Shown: positions 14,910 through 23,861, counted from the stretch's first letter. The stretch is DNA of 64,000 bases from Arthrobacter stackebrandtii (GCF_017876675.1 NZ_JAGIOI010000001.1:1922001-1986000), one strand, 5' to 3'. Made by a program: numbers and translations. Notes: generated from the letters alone by a model not told the origin.

Positions 14910-16034
14910 ATGAGCGAGAACGTAGATTCCTCCACCGCCCCCCGGCTGATCGGCAAGCCCGCCAGCGCCGTCTCCCGGCTGTTTGAAAGCAAGCAGCTGG
15001 GCTGGGCCGCCTTCGCCATCGCGGTCGTTTTCCCCTTTCTAATCGCCAACAACTACGCCATGAACATCGCCACGACGGCCGTGATCTTCGTGCTGCTGGC
15101 CTCCGGCCTGAACATGGTGGTGGGCTACTGCGGGCTGCTGGACCTGGGCTACATTGCCTTCATGGCGGTGGGCGCCTACACGGCGGGCATCGTGTCCAAG
15201 GCCTTTGAGCTGCCCATCCTCTACACCATCCCGGCCGTCATCATCATGTGCATCCTGTCCGGCCTGGTCATTGGCGGTCCCACGCTGCGCCTGCGCAGCG
15301 ACTACCTGGCCATCGTGACCCTGGGTTTCGGCGAGATCATCCGCCTCACCGCCAACAACCTGGACATCACCGGCGGCCCCTCGGGCATCTACGGCATCCC
15401 GGGCATCCAGCTGTTCGGCCTCGACCTGTCAGCCCCCGTCCCGTTCTACTACTTCTGCGTGGTGGTGGTTTCCCTGCTGGTGCTGGGCTCGGCACGCCTG
15501 GGCAAGTCGCGGCTGGGCCGGGCCTGGCGCTTTGTCCGCGAGGACGAGGACGCCGCCGAGGCCATGGGCATCCACACCTACAAGGTGAAACTGGCCGCCT
15601 ACATCTTTGGCGCGGTTTGGGGCGGCTTCGGCGGACTGTTGTTCGCCGCGCACCTCTCCGCCATCTCGCCGCAAAGCTTCGTGTTCCTGCAGTCCGCACT
15701 GGTCCTCATGGCCGTGGTGCTGGGCGGCATGGGCAACACCCGCGGAGTGGTGGTGGGCGCCGTCGTCATTTCGCTGATGCCGGAGCTGCTGCGCGACATG
15801 GGCAACCTGCGCTACGTCATCTTTGGTGTGGTCCTGGTGGCCATGATGGTCCTGCGGCCCCAGGGTTTCTGGCCGGCCCGGGCCTACGAGCCAGAGCGGC
15901 CCGTCCACGACAATGATCCGCCGGGTGGCGGTCCCGGGAGGCCCGACGGCGGCACGCGCCCGGGTGCCCGCGGCCGCAGGAGCCGTGGCGCCGGCGCCAC
16001 CGGGGCGGACAGTGCGAAGGGAGGGGCGGCATGA
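14910..16034 (+). CDS. livM: Branched-chain/imino acid-type ABC permease LivM
   Basis: A 374-residue permease with the LivM pattern: GLNMVVGYCGLLDLGYIAFMAVGAYT, VTLGFGEIIRL and the coupling loop VREDEDAAEAMGIHTYKVK. The last 50 or so residues form a hydrophilic Pro/Gly/Arg-rich tail that is not part of the membrane domain and is unusual for the family. It overlaps livG by 4 nt (ATGA). Confidence 0.92.
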   Translation: MSENVDSSTAPRLIGKPASAVSRLFESKQLGWAAFAIAVVFPFLIANNYAMNIATTAVIFVLLASGLNMVVGYCGLLDLGYIAFMAVGAYTAGIVSKAFELPILYTIPAVIIMCILSGLVIGGPTLRLRSDYLAIVTLGFGEIIRLTANNLDITGGPSGIYGIPGIQLFGLDLSAPVPFYYFCVVVVSLLVLGSARLGKSRLGRAWRFVREDEDAAEAMGIHTYKVKLAAYIFGAVWGGFGGLLFAAHLSAISPQSFVFLQSALVLMAVVLGGMGNTRGVVVGAVVISLMPELLRDMGNLRYVIFGVVLVAMMVLRPQGFWPARAYEPERPVHDNDPPGGGPGRPDGGTRPGARGRRSRGAGATGADSAKGGAA

Positions 16035-16867
16035 GCCCGCTGCTTGAGGTCAAGGACCTGCAAATTGCCTTTGGCGGCGTCAAGGCTGTCAACGGGCTCA
16101 GCTTCACCGCGGACGCCGGAGAAATTGTCTCCGTGATCGGGCCCAACGGTGCCGGAAAAACCAGTGCATTCAACTGCATCACCGGCTTCTACAAGCCGGT
16201 CAGCGGGTCCGTGACCGTGGACGGCCAGGATGTGACGGGCAGGCGTCCGGCCGTGATCGCCGCGACAGGGGTGACCCGCACGTTCCAGAACCTGCGGCTC
16301 TTCCCGGACCTGACGGTGCTGGACAACGTCCGCGGCGGCATGCACTTGTACGGCGGGCAGAACTTCATGGACTCCCTGTTCCACACGCCGCGGTTCAAGA
16401 AAAGCGAGGCGTACTACACGGAGGAGGCCCACCGCTGGCTGGACTTTGTGGGGTACAAGGGCGGGCGCGGCATCCCGGTCCGCAACCTTGCCTACGGCCA
16501 GCAGCGGCAGGTGGAGATGGCCCGGGCCATGGCCCGCAAGGCCAAGCTGGTGCTGCTCGATGAACCCGGCGCCGGCCTGAACCACTCCGAAAAGCAGGAC
16601 CTGCTGGCACTGTGCCGCAAGATCCGGGACCTGGGGGCCGCCGTCGTGCTCATTGAGCATGACATGGGCGTGGTCATGGAGGTCAGTGAACGGATCGTGG
16701 TCATGAACTTTGGCAAGGAGATCGCCGACGGCACGCCAGCGGAGGTCAAGCGGAACCCGGCGGTGATCGAGGCTTACCTGGGCAAGGACGACGATAGTGA
16801 GGCGGGCGCCAGCCCGGCGGCCAGGGACAGTGCCGCGGACAACGAACCGGAAGGGGGCGGAGCCTGA
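16031..16867 (+). CDS. livG: ABC transporter ATP-binding protein LivG
   Basis: A 278-residue ATPase. Walker A is GPNGAGKTSAF, the signature is LAYGQQRQVEMARAM, Walker B is LVLLDEPGAGL and the H-loop is LIEHDMGVVMEVS; these are LivG-specific features. A low-complexity acidic tail of about 27 residues follows the domain. It overlaps livM upstream by 4 nt, and its last base is the first base of livF. It powers uptake together with LivF. Confidence 0.93.
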   Translation: MSPLLEVKDLQIAFGGVKAVNGLSFTADAGEIVSVIGPNGAGKTSAFNCITGFYKPVSGSVTVDGQDVTGRRPAVIAATGVTRTFQNLRLFPDLTVLDNVRGGMHLYGGQNFMDSLFHTPRFKKSEAYYTEEAHRWLDFVGYKGGRGIPVRNLAYGQQRQVEMARAMARKAKLVLLDEPGAGLNHSEKQDLLALCRKIRDLGAAVVLIEHDMGVVMEVSERIVVMNFGKEIADGTPAEVKRNPAVIEAYLGKDDDSEAGASPAARDSAADNEPEGGGA

Positions 16868-17577
16868 TGTCGATGCTTGAATTTGAGAACGTAGAGGTGT
16901 TTTACGGCAAGATCCAGGCGCTGCGCGGCATGAGCATCCGGGTGGAGGAAGGCGAGATCGTCTCGCTGCTGGGGAACAACGGGGCGGGCAAGACCACCAC
17001 GCTGTCCACGGCCTCGGCCATTGTGAAGGCGCATTCGGGCAGGATCAGCTTTGCCGGCTCCGACATCACCCGCGCCAAGCCCTGGGAAGTGGTGGCCGGC
17101 GGGCTCATCCACGTGCCGGAAGGGCGGCGGATCTTCTCCACCCTGACAGTGGCGGAAAACCTGCAGCTGGGCGGCTACCTCGTCAAGGACCGCGGCGCCG
17201 TGGCCAAGCGGATGAAAGAGGTCTATGAGATGCTGCCGCTTCTGGCCGAGCGGCGCAGCCAGCAGGGCGGCACCCTTTCCGGCGGCGAGCAGCAGATGCT
17301 CGCGATCGGCCGCGCGCTCATTGCCGGTCCCAGGATGCTTATGCTGGATGAACCATCCATGGGGCTGGCGCCGCTCATCGTGGCCCAGGTAATGGAGGTC
17401 ATCAAGGACGTCAACGCCAACGGCACCACGGTTTTGCTCGTGGAGCAGAATGCGCGGGCGGCCCTGAAGATCACCAGCCGCGGCTACGTCATTGAGGGCG
17501 GCGCCACCACCATGACCGGAACGGGGCCGGAACTGCTGGCCGATTCAAGGATTGTGGAGGCATATCTTGGCGCCTGA
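16867..17577 (+). CDS. livF: ABC transporter ATP-binding protein LivF
   Basis: A 236-residue ATPase with Walker A LGNNGAGKTTT, the Q-loop region VPEGRRIFSTLTV, signature LSGGEQQMLAIGRAL, Walker B LMLDEPSMGLAP and the LVEQNARAALKI H-loop substitute, as in LivF proteins. Its 3' end overlaps the start of the racemase-family enzyme gene by 11 nt, which directly ties the importer to hydroxyproline catabolism. Confidence 0.94.
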   Translation: MSMLEFENVEVFYGKIQALRGMSIRVEEGEIVSLLGNNGAGKTTTLSTASAIVKAHSGRISFAGSDITRAKPWEVVAGGLIHVPEGRRIFSTLTVAENLQLGGYLVKDRGAVAKRMKEVYEMLPLLAERRSQQGGTLSGGEQQMLAIGRALIAGPRMLMLDEPSMGLAPLIVAQVMEVIKDVNANGTTVLLVEQNARAALKITSRGYVIEGGATTMTGTGPELLADSRIVEAYLGA

Positions 17578-18616
17578 GCCTGGCACGACGCGCGACGAGG
17601 TGGCGCAGGCCGCGAAGTGGACGGTCAAAACGGTGGACTACCACACGGGCGGGGAGCCGTTCCGGATCGTGCCGGAACTTCCCTTCGACATCCCAGGTGC
17701 CACGGTCCTGGACCGCCGCCAGGCCGCCCAGTCCGGCCCGGCCGACGTGCTGCGCCGGCTGCTGGTCAACGAGCCGCGCGGCCACGCAGACATGTACGGC
17801 GGCTTCATCGTCCCGCCAAACGACCCCGGCGCCCACCTGGGCGTGCTGTTCTGGCACAAGGACGGCTTCTCAACCGCCTGCGGCCACGGCACCATTGCGC
17901 TCGGCGCCTGGGCCGTGGAGTCCGGACTCGTCAATGCCCCGGACGACGGCGAAACGGACGTGGTCATTGACGTCCCCTCGGGGCGCGTCACGGCCAAGGT
18001 GACGACGGTGGCCGGCCAGGTTGAGGCCGTCACCTTCGTCAACGTGCCCTCCGCCGTCACGGCGCGCTCCATCACCGTGGACACCGAAGCCTTTGGCCGG
18101 CTCGAGGTGGATGTGCTGTGGGGCGGCGCCCTGTACGCCTCACTTGCCGCACAGGCAGCGGGACTGGACGTCACGCCGTCGGACTTGAACAAGCTGATCG
18201 AGGCGGGGCGGGCGATCAAGGCCGCGCTCGCAGGCCACCCCGCGGCACGTCACCCCCTCGAGCCGCGGCTGGACGGCATCTACGGCACCATTTTCCACCA
18301 GGCCATGGACCCGGTGGACGGCAACCTCGCACAGCGCAACGTCACGATTTTTGCCGACGGGCAGGTGGACCGCTCGCCGTGCGGCTCGGGGACGGCGGCC
18401 CGGGTGGCGGGGCTTGACGACTCCGGCGAGCTGGCGGACGGGGCAGTGCTGGAGCACTTCTCCATTGTTGACTCGCACTTTGCGGCACACGTGGCAGCCC
18501 GGGAGGAGTCCGGAGTGGTGGTGGCGGCGGTGCGCGGCACCGCGTTCGAGGTGGCGCGCTGTTCGTTCACGCTGGATGCGCGGGACACCCTGGGGCTGGG
18601 GTTTGTGCTGCGGTGA
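17567..18616 (+). CDS. Proline racemase-superfamily enzyme, trans-3-hydroxyproline dehydratase-like
   Basis: A 349-residue enzyme of the proline racemase / hydroxyproline epimerase superfamily. I chose TTG 17567 because GGAGG (17556-17560) precedes it by 6 nt. Motif 1, ACGHGT, supplies C105, and motif 2, DRSPCGSGT, supplies C272. Several stretches (VDYHTGGEP, EPRGHADMYGG, HLGVLF, IYGTIF, FADGQVDRSP) resemble the trans-3-hydroxy-L-proline dehydratase clade (human L3HYPDH). That clade typically has Thr instead of the second Cys, whereas both Cys are present here. So it may be an epimerase, a racemase or a bifunctional enzyme. It overlaps livF by 11 nt. Confidence 0.85.
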   Translation: MAPEPGTTRDEVAQAAKWTVKTVDYHTGGEPFRIVPELPFDIPGATVLDRRQAAQSGPADVLRRLLVNEPRGHADMYGGFIVPPNDPGAHLGVLFWHKDGFSTACGHGTIALGAWAVESGLVNAPDDGETDVVIDVPSGRVTAKVTTVAGQVEAVTFVNVPSAVTARSITVDTEAFGRLEVDVLWGGALYASLAAQAAGLDVTPSDLNKLIEAGRAIKAALAGHPAARHPLEPRLDGIYGTIFHQAMDPVDGNLAQRNVTIFADGQVDRSPCGSGTAARVAGLDDSGELADGAVLEHFSIVDSHFAAHVAAREESGVVVAAVRGTAFEVARCSFTLDARDTLGLGFVLR

Positions 18617-18674
18617 GCCGCGCCGGGGCCGCGGCTGCGGAACGTATCGGCGGACCGCTTGAGAGGATGGGGCC

Positions 18675-19979
18675 ATGAACGAAACAAATTACATCATCCC
18701 TGGCATGGCCGTGACCGACTTCTTCACCGAGGTCCCCCTGGACTGGTTTGACCCGTCCTCGACCGCGACCATCAAGGTGTTTGCACGCGAACTGGTGGAC
18801 CCCGTCCGCCGCGGCCAGGAACTGCCCGTCATGGTGTTCCTGCAGGGCGGCCCCGGCGGGAAGGGGCCCCGGCCGCTGGGTGCCACCGGCTGGATCGGCC
18901 AGGCACTGAAGACCCACCGCGTGCTTCTGCTGGACCAGCGCGGCACCGGCCGCAGCACCCGCATCGACGCCGCCACCATGGCCCGCTTTGGCGAGGGCCC
19001 GGCAGCGGATGCCGCCGGCGCCGACTACCTCTCACGCTTCCGGGCGGACTCGATCGTGTCCGACGCCGAGCACATCCGCAAGACCCGCTACGCCGGCCGC
19101 CGCTGGTCCACCATGGGGCAGAGCTATGGCGGGTTCCTGACGCTGACGTACCTCTCGCGCGTGCCCGAGGCCCTCGACGCCTGCTATGTCACCGGCGGGC
19201 TGGCCAGCATCTGGCCCGACGCCTCCGAGGTCTACCGCCGCACCTTCCCGCGCACGGCCGGGAAAAACCGCCAGTTCTACGCCCGCTACCCGCACCAGAT
19301 GGAGCAGGTGGCAGCCATTGCCGATTACCTCGCGGCCCATGATGTCCGCCTGCCCGACGGCGACCGGCTCACCGTGCGCCGCTTCCAGACGCTGGGGATC
19401 GACTTCGGCATGAAGCCCGGGTTCGAGCGCATGCACTGGCTGCTCGAGGAGGCCTTCACGGACGAGGGGACACTCAGCGACGGCTTCCTGTCGCAGGTGC
19501 TGGCGCGGACGTCCTTTGCCGAGAACCCGCTGTTCGCGGCGCTGCAGGAGAGCATCTACTCCCATGGCGGCAACGGCCCCACCAATTGGGCCGCCGAGCG
19601 GGAGCGGGCCAACCACCCCGAGTTTGCCGAAGAAGCCCGCCCGCTCTTGTTCACCGGCGAGATGATGTTCCCCTGGATGTTTGAGGAGATCCGCCTGCTG
19701 CGCCCCTTCGCGGGCGCCGTCAACGAGATGGCCCGGCGCGCGGACTACAGCGAGCTCTACGACGTGGAGCGGCTCGCCGCCAACGAGGTGCCCGTGGCTG
19801 CGGCCGTCTACTACGACGACATGTACGTCGACGCCGGGCTGCAGCTGGACACCGCGGCCGCCGTGGGCAACGTGCACGCCTGGGTCACCAACGAGTTTGA
19901 GCACGACGGCATCGGCGACGACCGCGTCTTCGCCAACCTGCGCCGGACCGTGGACAGCCTCGGCGGCCCGCTGCAGTAA
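18675..19979 (+). CDS. S33-family alpha/beta hydrolase (proline iminopeptidase-like)
   Basis: A 434-residue cytosolic alpha/beta hydrolase. The oxyanion segment FLQGGPGGKGP, LLLDQRGTGRS, the nucleophile elbow GQSYGGF (Ser) and a C-terminal His in FEHDGIGDD match the prolyl aminopeptidase family S33. Such enzymes release N-terminal proline, and often hydroxyproline, from short peptides. It lies between two proline-racemase-superfamily genes on the same strand. A role in freeing imino acids from collagen-derived peptides is therefore a reasonable inference. Confidence 0.85.
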   Translation: MNETNYIIPGMAVTDFFTEVPLDWFDPSSTATIKVFARELVDPVRRGQELPVMVFLQGGPGGKGPRPLGATGWIGQALKTHRVLLLDQRGTGRSTRIDAATMARFGEGPAADAAGADYLSRFRADSIVSDAEHIRKTRYAGRRWSTMGQSYGGFLTLTYLSRVPEALDACYVTGGLASIWPDASEVYRRTFPRTAGKNRQFYARYPHQMEQVAAIADYLAAHDVRLPDGDRLTVRRFQTLGIDFGMKPGFERMHWLLEEAFTDEGTLSDGFLSQVLARTSFAENPLFAALQESIYSHGGNGPTNWAAERERANHPEFAEEARPLLFTGEMMFPWMFEEIRLLRPFAGAVNEMARRADYSELYDVERLAANEVPVAAAVYYDDMYVDAGLQLDTAAAVGNVHAWVTNEFEHDGIGDDRVFANLRRTVDSLGGPLQ

Positions 19980-20036
19980 CACGTCCCGTCGTGCGGCGCT
20001 GCCCGGTGCAAAATAGTCACCCGAAACTCCTAGTGG

Positions 20037-20073
20037 AATGTGACATTGTACTGTTAGGCTGATCTCGTAATGC
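20037..20073 (+). promoter_or_regulatory. Candidate operator and promoter upstream of the DHDPS-family gene
   Basis: AATGTGACATT (20037-20047) is a perfect 11-bp palindrome; its reverse strand carries the ATGTCA core found at the livJ and gntR promoters. A weak promoter may overlap it: TTGTAC (20046-20051), 16 nt, TAATGC (20068-20073). Confidence 0.35.
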
Positions 20074-20156
20074 TTTGTTGGCAGCGCCGCCGGCACTCTT
20101 TTTGCGGACTGCGCAGCCTGCGCCCCCATGGCGGCCCCACCTGCAAGGAGACATTC

Positions 20157-21062
20157 ATGACCACCCGCACCCAGCCCTGGCAGGGCATCCACGTTGCCAC
20201 GGCACTTCCCTTCAATGACGGCCTCAGTGTGGACTACGCCGCCTTCGGCGAACACGTTGCCTGGCTGGCGGCCAACGGCTGCGACGGCGTCTGCCCCAAC
20301 GGCTCGCTCGGTGAGTACCAGACCCTGACTGACGAGGAGCGGGCCAAGGTGGTGGAAACCGCCGTCGCCGCATCCCCGGAGGGCTTCACCGTGATGCCCG
20401 GCGTCGCTGCGTACGGTGCCGCGGAATCCCGCCGCTGGGCGGAGCAGGCCCGCGACGCCGGAGCTGCGTCTGTGCTGGCCCTGCCTCCCAACACCTACCG
20501 GGCCGACGCCGACACCGTCGTGGACCACTACCGTGAGGTGGCCAAGGCCGGCCTGCCGATCGTGGCGTACAACAACCCCCTGGACACCAAGGTTGACCTG
20601 GTGCCGCCGCTGCTCGCCCGCCTGTACGAGGAGGGCCTGATTGTGGCCGTGAAGGAGTTCACCGGCGATGTCCGCCGCGCCTACGAAATTGCCGAGCTGG
20701 CCCCCGGCCTGGACCTGTTGATCGGAACCGACGACGTGCTCCTGGAGATGGGCCTCGCCGGGGCCGTCGGCTGGATCGCCGGCTACCCCAACGCCATCCC
20801 GCAAAGCACGGTGGAACTGTACAACCTGGCCACCAGCGGCAGCATGGATGACATTGCCACGGCACTGCCCATCTACCGCGACCTGCACCCGCTGCTGCGC
20901 TGGGACTCCAAGACCGAGTTTGTCCAGTCCATCAAGCTCTCCATGGACATCGTGGGACGCAAGGGCGGCGCCTGCCGCCAGCCGCGCCTGCCGCTCTCAC
21001 CCGAGCTCAACGCCCGCATTGCGGCCGACACCGAGGCCGTCCTGGCCAAGGGCTACAAGTAA
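20157..21062 (+). CDS. DHDPS-family 1-pyrroline-4-hydroxy-2-carboxylate deaminase (probable)
   Basis: A 301-residue (beta/alpha)8 aldolase-class protein of the dihydrodipicolinate synthase/NAL family. The Schiff-base lysine is K166 (AVKEFTGD) and the conserved tyrosine is Y138 (AYNNP). Start ATG 20157 follows AAGGAG by 6 nt. In hydroxyproline pathways a member of this family deaminates 1-pyrroline-4-hydroxy-2-carboxylate to 2-oxoglutarate semialdehyde. That job fits here because the preceding and following steps are encoded nearby. It is unlikely to be lysine-pathway dapA, which is normally found with dapB. A 2-keto-3-deoxysugar aldolase is the other alternative. Confidence 0.82.
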   Translation: MTTRTQPWQGIHVATALPFNDGLSVDYAAFGEHVAWLAANGCDGVCPNGSLGEYQTLTDEERAKVVETAVAASPEGFTVMPGVAAYGAAESRRWAEQARDAGAASVLALPPNTYRADADTVVDHYREVAKAGLPIVAYNNPLDTKVDLVPPLLARLYEEGLIVAVKEFTGDVRRAYEIAELAPGLDLLIGTDDVLLEMGLAGAVGWIAGYPNAIPQSTVELYNLATSGSMDDIATALPIYRDLHPLLRWDSKTEFVQSIKLSMDIVGRKGGACRQPRLPLSPELNARIAADTEAVLAKGYK

Positions 21063-21085
21063 GCCACACCCGAAAAAGAGGTCCG

Positions 21086-22087
21086 ATGCGTTCAAAGAGG
21101 GTTTTCCACGCAGTAGATTCCCACACCGAGGGGATGCCCACCAGGGTCATCACCGGCGGTGTGGGGACCATCCCGGGCGCCACCATGGCCGAGAGGCGCC
21201 TGTGGTTCATGGAGAACAGCGACGACATCCGGACCCTGCTCATGTACGAGCCCAGGGGGCACGCCTCCATGAGCGGCGCCATCCTGCAACCGCCCACAAG
21301 GCCGGACGCAGACTTTGGCGTGCTGTTCATCGAGGTCTCCGGGCTGCTGCCCATGTGTGGGCACGGCACCATTGGCGTGGCCACTGTGCTGGTGGAAACC
21401 GGCATGGTCCCGGTCCTGGAGCCCGTCACCACCATCCGGCTGGACACCCCGGCCGGACTGGTGGTGGCGGACGTCCACGTGGAGAATGGAGCGGCCAAGT
21501 CGGTCACCATCACCAACGTCCCCTCTTTCTCCCTGGCCCTGGACCAGGCCGTGGAGGTGCCCGGATTCGGCCAAGTCCACTACGACATGGCGTTTGGCGG
21601 CAATTTCTACGCCGTCGTGGACCTGGAGGAACTGAAGCTTCCGTTCGAGCGGGAGGCGAAGGACAAACTGCTGGCCGCCGGGCTGGCCATCATGGACGCC
21701 ATCAACAACAGCAGCCCGCCCGTGCACCCCGAGCGCCCGGACATCCATGGCTGCCACCACGTCTACCTGAAGGCGCCGGGCTCCACGGCCCAACACTCAC
21801 GCCACGCCATGGCCATCCACCCTGGCTGGTTTGACCGCTCACCCTGCGGCACGGGCACCAGCGCCCGCATGGCCGCGCTGCACGCCCGCGGCGAACTGGC
21901 ACTGGACACCGACTTCATCAACGAGAGCTTCATCGGCACCACGTTCACCGGCCGGCTCGTCGGCGAGACCACGGTGGGCGGACTGCCCGCCGTCATCCCC
22001 ACCATTACGGGGCGTGCCTGGGTCACCGGCATGGGCCAGTACCTGCTGGACCCGGACGACCCCTTCCCTGCCGGGTTCCTGCTGTGA
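21086..22087 (+). CDS. Proline racemase / 4-hydroxyproline 2-epimerase
   Basis: A 333-residue enzyme of the two-thiol racemase superfamily. C91 in PMCGHGTIG and C254 in DRSPCGTGTSAR are the paired acid/base cysteines. The sequence closely follows the layout of Clostridium proline racemase (MAERR, YEPRGH, PDADFGVLF, ETGMVPVLEPVT). In this pathway the expected reaction is epimerisation of trans-4-hydroxy-L-proline to cis-4-hydroxy-D-proline, which the FAD dehydrogenase downstream then oxidises. Plain proline racemase activity cannot be excluded. It lies 23 bp after the deaminase gene and overlaps the aconitase X gene by 4 nt. Confidence 0.88.
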   Translation: MRSKRVFHAVDSHTEGMPTRVITGGVGTIPGATMAERRLWFMENSDDIRTLLMYEPRGHASMSGAILQPPTRPDADFGVLFIEVSGLLPMCGHGTIGVATVLVETGMVPVLEPVTTIRLDTPAGLVVADVHVENGAAKSVTITNVPSFSLALDQAVEVPGFGQVHYDMAFGGNFYAVVDLEELKLPFEREAKDKLLAAGLAIMDAINNSSPPVHPERPDIHGCHHVYLKAPGSTAQHSRHAMAIHPGWFDRSPCGTGTSARMAALHARGELALDTDFINESFIGTTFTGRLVGETTVGGLPAVIPTITGRAWVTGMGQYLLDPDDPFPAGFLL

Positions 22088-23361
22088 ACGGCCCGGCGCT
22101 TGTCCTCACGCCTGAGGAGGAGGCCATGCTCGACGGCGGCCGCGGTCCCGGAACTGCCATGGCCATGCGCATCGTGGTGGCCGTGGCCGGAGTGCTGGGC
22201 GCCGACAGGCTCATGCCCATCACCGGCGCGCACATTGACGCCTGCCTCTACCATGGGCAGGCCGGCCTGGACTTTGCCCAAAAGCTGGCGGACCTGGGCG
22301 CCAAGGTCGCCGTTCCCACCACGCTGAACACCAGCTCGCTGGACCTGATGCACCCCGGCCTGGTGCGCCTGCCGCCCAGCGAAGCGGTCCCCGCCCGGGC
22401 CCTCATGGATGCCTACCGGGCCCTCGGCGCCCGTGCCACCTGGACGTGCGCGCCCTACCAGTCCACGGAGCGCCCGGCCTTTGGCGAAAACATCGCCTGG
22501 GCCGAATCCAACGCCATCGTCTTTGCCAACTCCGTCCTGGGTGCACGCACCGAACGGTACGGCGACTTCCTGGACATCTGTGCCGCCGTCACCGGCCGCG
22601 TCCCGCACGCCGGCCTGCACATGGGCGAACACCGGATGCCCGCCATCGAGCTCGACTGCTCCCCGCTCTCCAGCGAAATGCTGGGGCATGAGGCCGTGTG
22701 GGCTGCGCTGGGCGGGGTGGTGGGGCGCCTCGTCGGGGAGAAGATCCCGCTGTTGACCGGCATCGATCCGGCCGTGGTGGACGAGGACAAGCTCAAGGCC
22801 TTCGGCGCCACTGCCGCCTCCTCCGGCGGCGTGGCCCTGTTTCACATTGCCGGCGTGACACCCGAGGCGCTCGCCGCCGGCTGGGACAGCGGCGGGGACG
22901 CACCGGGAAAAACCGTCATCACGCCCGCCCTGGTGTGTGCCATGCGCGATGAACTGACGACGGCGGACCCCGCAGCGCCGCTGGACGCGGTGGCCCTGGG
23001 CACCCCGCACTTTTCCGTCAAGGAATTCCGGCAGCTCGCCGGACTGCTTGAAGGCGGGCCGTCATTTCGCCCCGGCTGCACCGTCTGGATCAACACTTCC
23101 CGCGAGGTCCTCGAACAGGCCCGCGGGGACGGCACGGCCCAGGCCGCCGAGGAGCGCGGGGCGCGGATCGTGGTGGACACGTGCACCTACATCACCCCCA
23201 TCCTCGGCCCCGAGGAGCGCTCCGTCATGACGCCCTCGGGCAAGTGGGCCTGGTATGCGCCCATGAACATCGGCGTGGACATCATCTTCGGCACCATGGC
23301 CGAATGCGTGGACTCCGCAATCTCCGGAAAGGTGGTCCGCCATGACCAGCAGTGGACCTGA
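22084..23361 (+). CDS. Aconitase X catalytic (large) subunit, probable cis-3-hydroxy-L-proline dehydratase
   Basis: A 425-residue protein of the AcnX/DUF521 family, with typical stretches such as MPITGAHIDACLY, VPTTLNTSSLDLMH, YQSTERPAFGENIAWAESNA and VVDTCTYITP, which includes a putative iron-ligand cysteine. Bacterial members dehydrate cis-3-hydroxy-L-proline to 1-pyrroline-2-carboxylate. The start (GTG 22084) overlaps the racemase gene stop, and its 3' end overlaps the small-subunit gene by 20 bp, so large and small subunits are made together. The reaction is assigned from family and context; archaeal relatives act on mevalonate 5-phosphate. Confidence 0.85.
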   Translation: MNGPALVLTPEEEAMLDGGRGPGTAMAMRIVVAVAGVLGADRLMPITGAHIDACLYHGQAGLDFAQKLADLGAKVAVPTTLNTSSLDLMHPGLVRLPPSEAVPARALMDAYRALGARATWTCAPYQSTERPAFGENIAWAESNAIVFANSVLGARTERYGDFLDICAAVTGRVPHAGLHMGEHRMPAIELDCSPLSSEMLGHEAVWAALGGVVGRLVGEKIPLLTGIDPAVVDEDKLKAFGATAASSGGVALFHIAGVTPEALAAGWDSGGDAPGKTVITPALVCAMRDELTTADPAAPLDAVALGTPHFSVKEFRQLAGLLEGGPSFRPGCTVWINTSREVLEQARGDGTAQAAEERGARIVVDTCTYITPILGPEERSVMTPSGKWAWYAPMNIGVDIIFGTMAECVDSAISGKVVRHDQQWT

Positions 23362-23854
23362 GGCGGAAATCGCGGCCGCCACTGAACCGGCCGCCGCCTT
23401 CGGCGGCATGACACTCTGCGCCGGGTCCGGATCCGGCCCGCTGCTGGCCCTTGCGGAACCGCTCTCGTTCTGGGGCGGCACCGACAGGAACACCGGCGAA
23501 ATCATCGACGCACACCACCCCCAGCGCGGCCGGCTGCTGGGCGGGCAGGTCCTGGTCATGGACGCCTCGCGCGGATCCAGTTCCTCGTCCTCCGTGCTGG
23601 CAGAGCAGCTGCGGGCAGGAGTCGGCCCCGCCGCCATCCTGCTCACGGCCCGTGACGCCATCGTCTGCCTGGGCGTGCTAGCCGCCGCGGAACTGTACGG
23701 CGGCGGGATCCCGGTGGTGCTGCTGGACCATTCCGACGCCGATAGACTGCACCAAAGTGCCCTCCCGGCCAGCGTGTCGGTGACGGCCGAGCCCGGCGGG
23801 CGTGCCGCCGTCGTACTTTCAACCGGGGCCGGAGCCCCGGAACCCCAACCCTAG
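23342..23854 (+). CDS. Aconitase X swivelling-domain (small) subunit
   Basis: A 170-residue protein of the AcnX small-subunit (DUF126) family. Residues 20-155 contain the expected swivelling domain: LSFWGGTDRNTGEIIDAHHP, GGQVLVMDASRGSSSSSSVL, then hydrophobic beta strands ending in GIPVVLL. The Ser-rich loop is the substrate phosphate/carboxylate-binding element known from aconitase-type enzymes. It overlaps the catalytic subunit gene by 20 bp. In other bacteria the two parts are fused into a single chain; here they are separate. Confidence 0.85.
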   Translation: MTSSGPEAEIAAATEPAAAFGGMTLCAGSGSGPLLALAEPLSFWGGTDRNTGEIIDAHHPQRGRLLGGQVLVMDASRGSSSSSSVLAEQLRAGVGPAAILLTARDAIVCLGVLAAAELYGGGIPVVLLDHSDADRLHQSALPASVSVTAEPGGRAAVVLSTGAGAPEPQP

Positions 23855-23861
23855 GACAACC

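Noticed and set aside
19032-20888. A long minus-strand open frame opposite the S33 hydrolase and deaminase genes
   Set aside because: It spans two well-supported plus-strand genes and their promoter; the translation is repetitive and shows no domain.
20157-21062. dapA (lysine biosynthesis)
   Set aside because: The fold is shared, but the gene lies among hydroxyproline genes, with no dapB or other lysine genes nearby.
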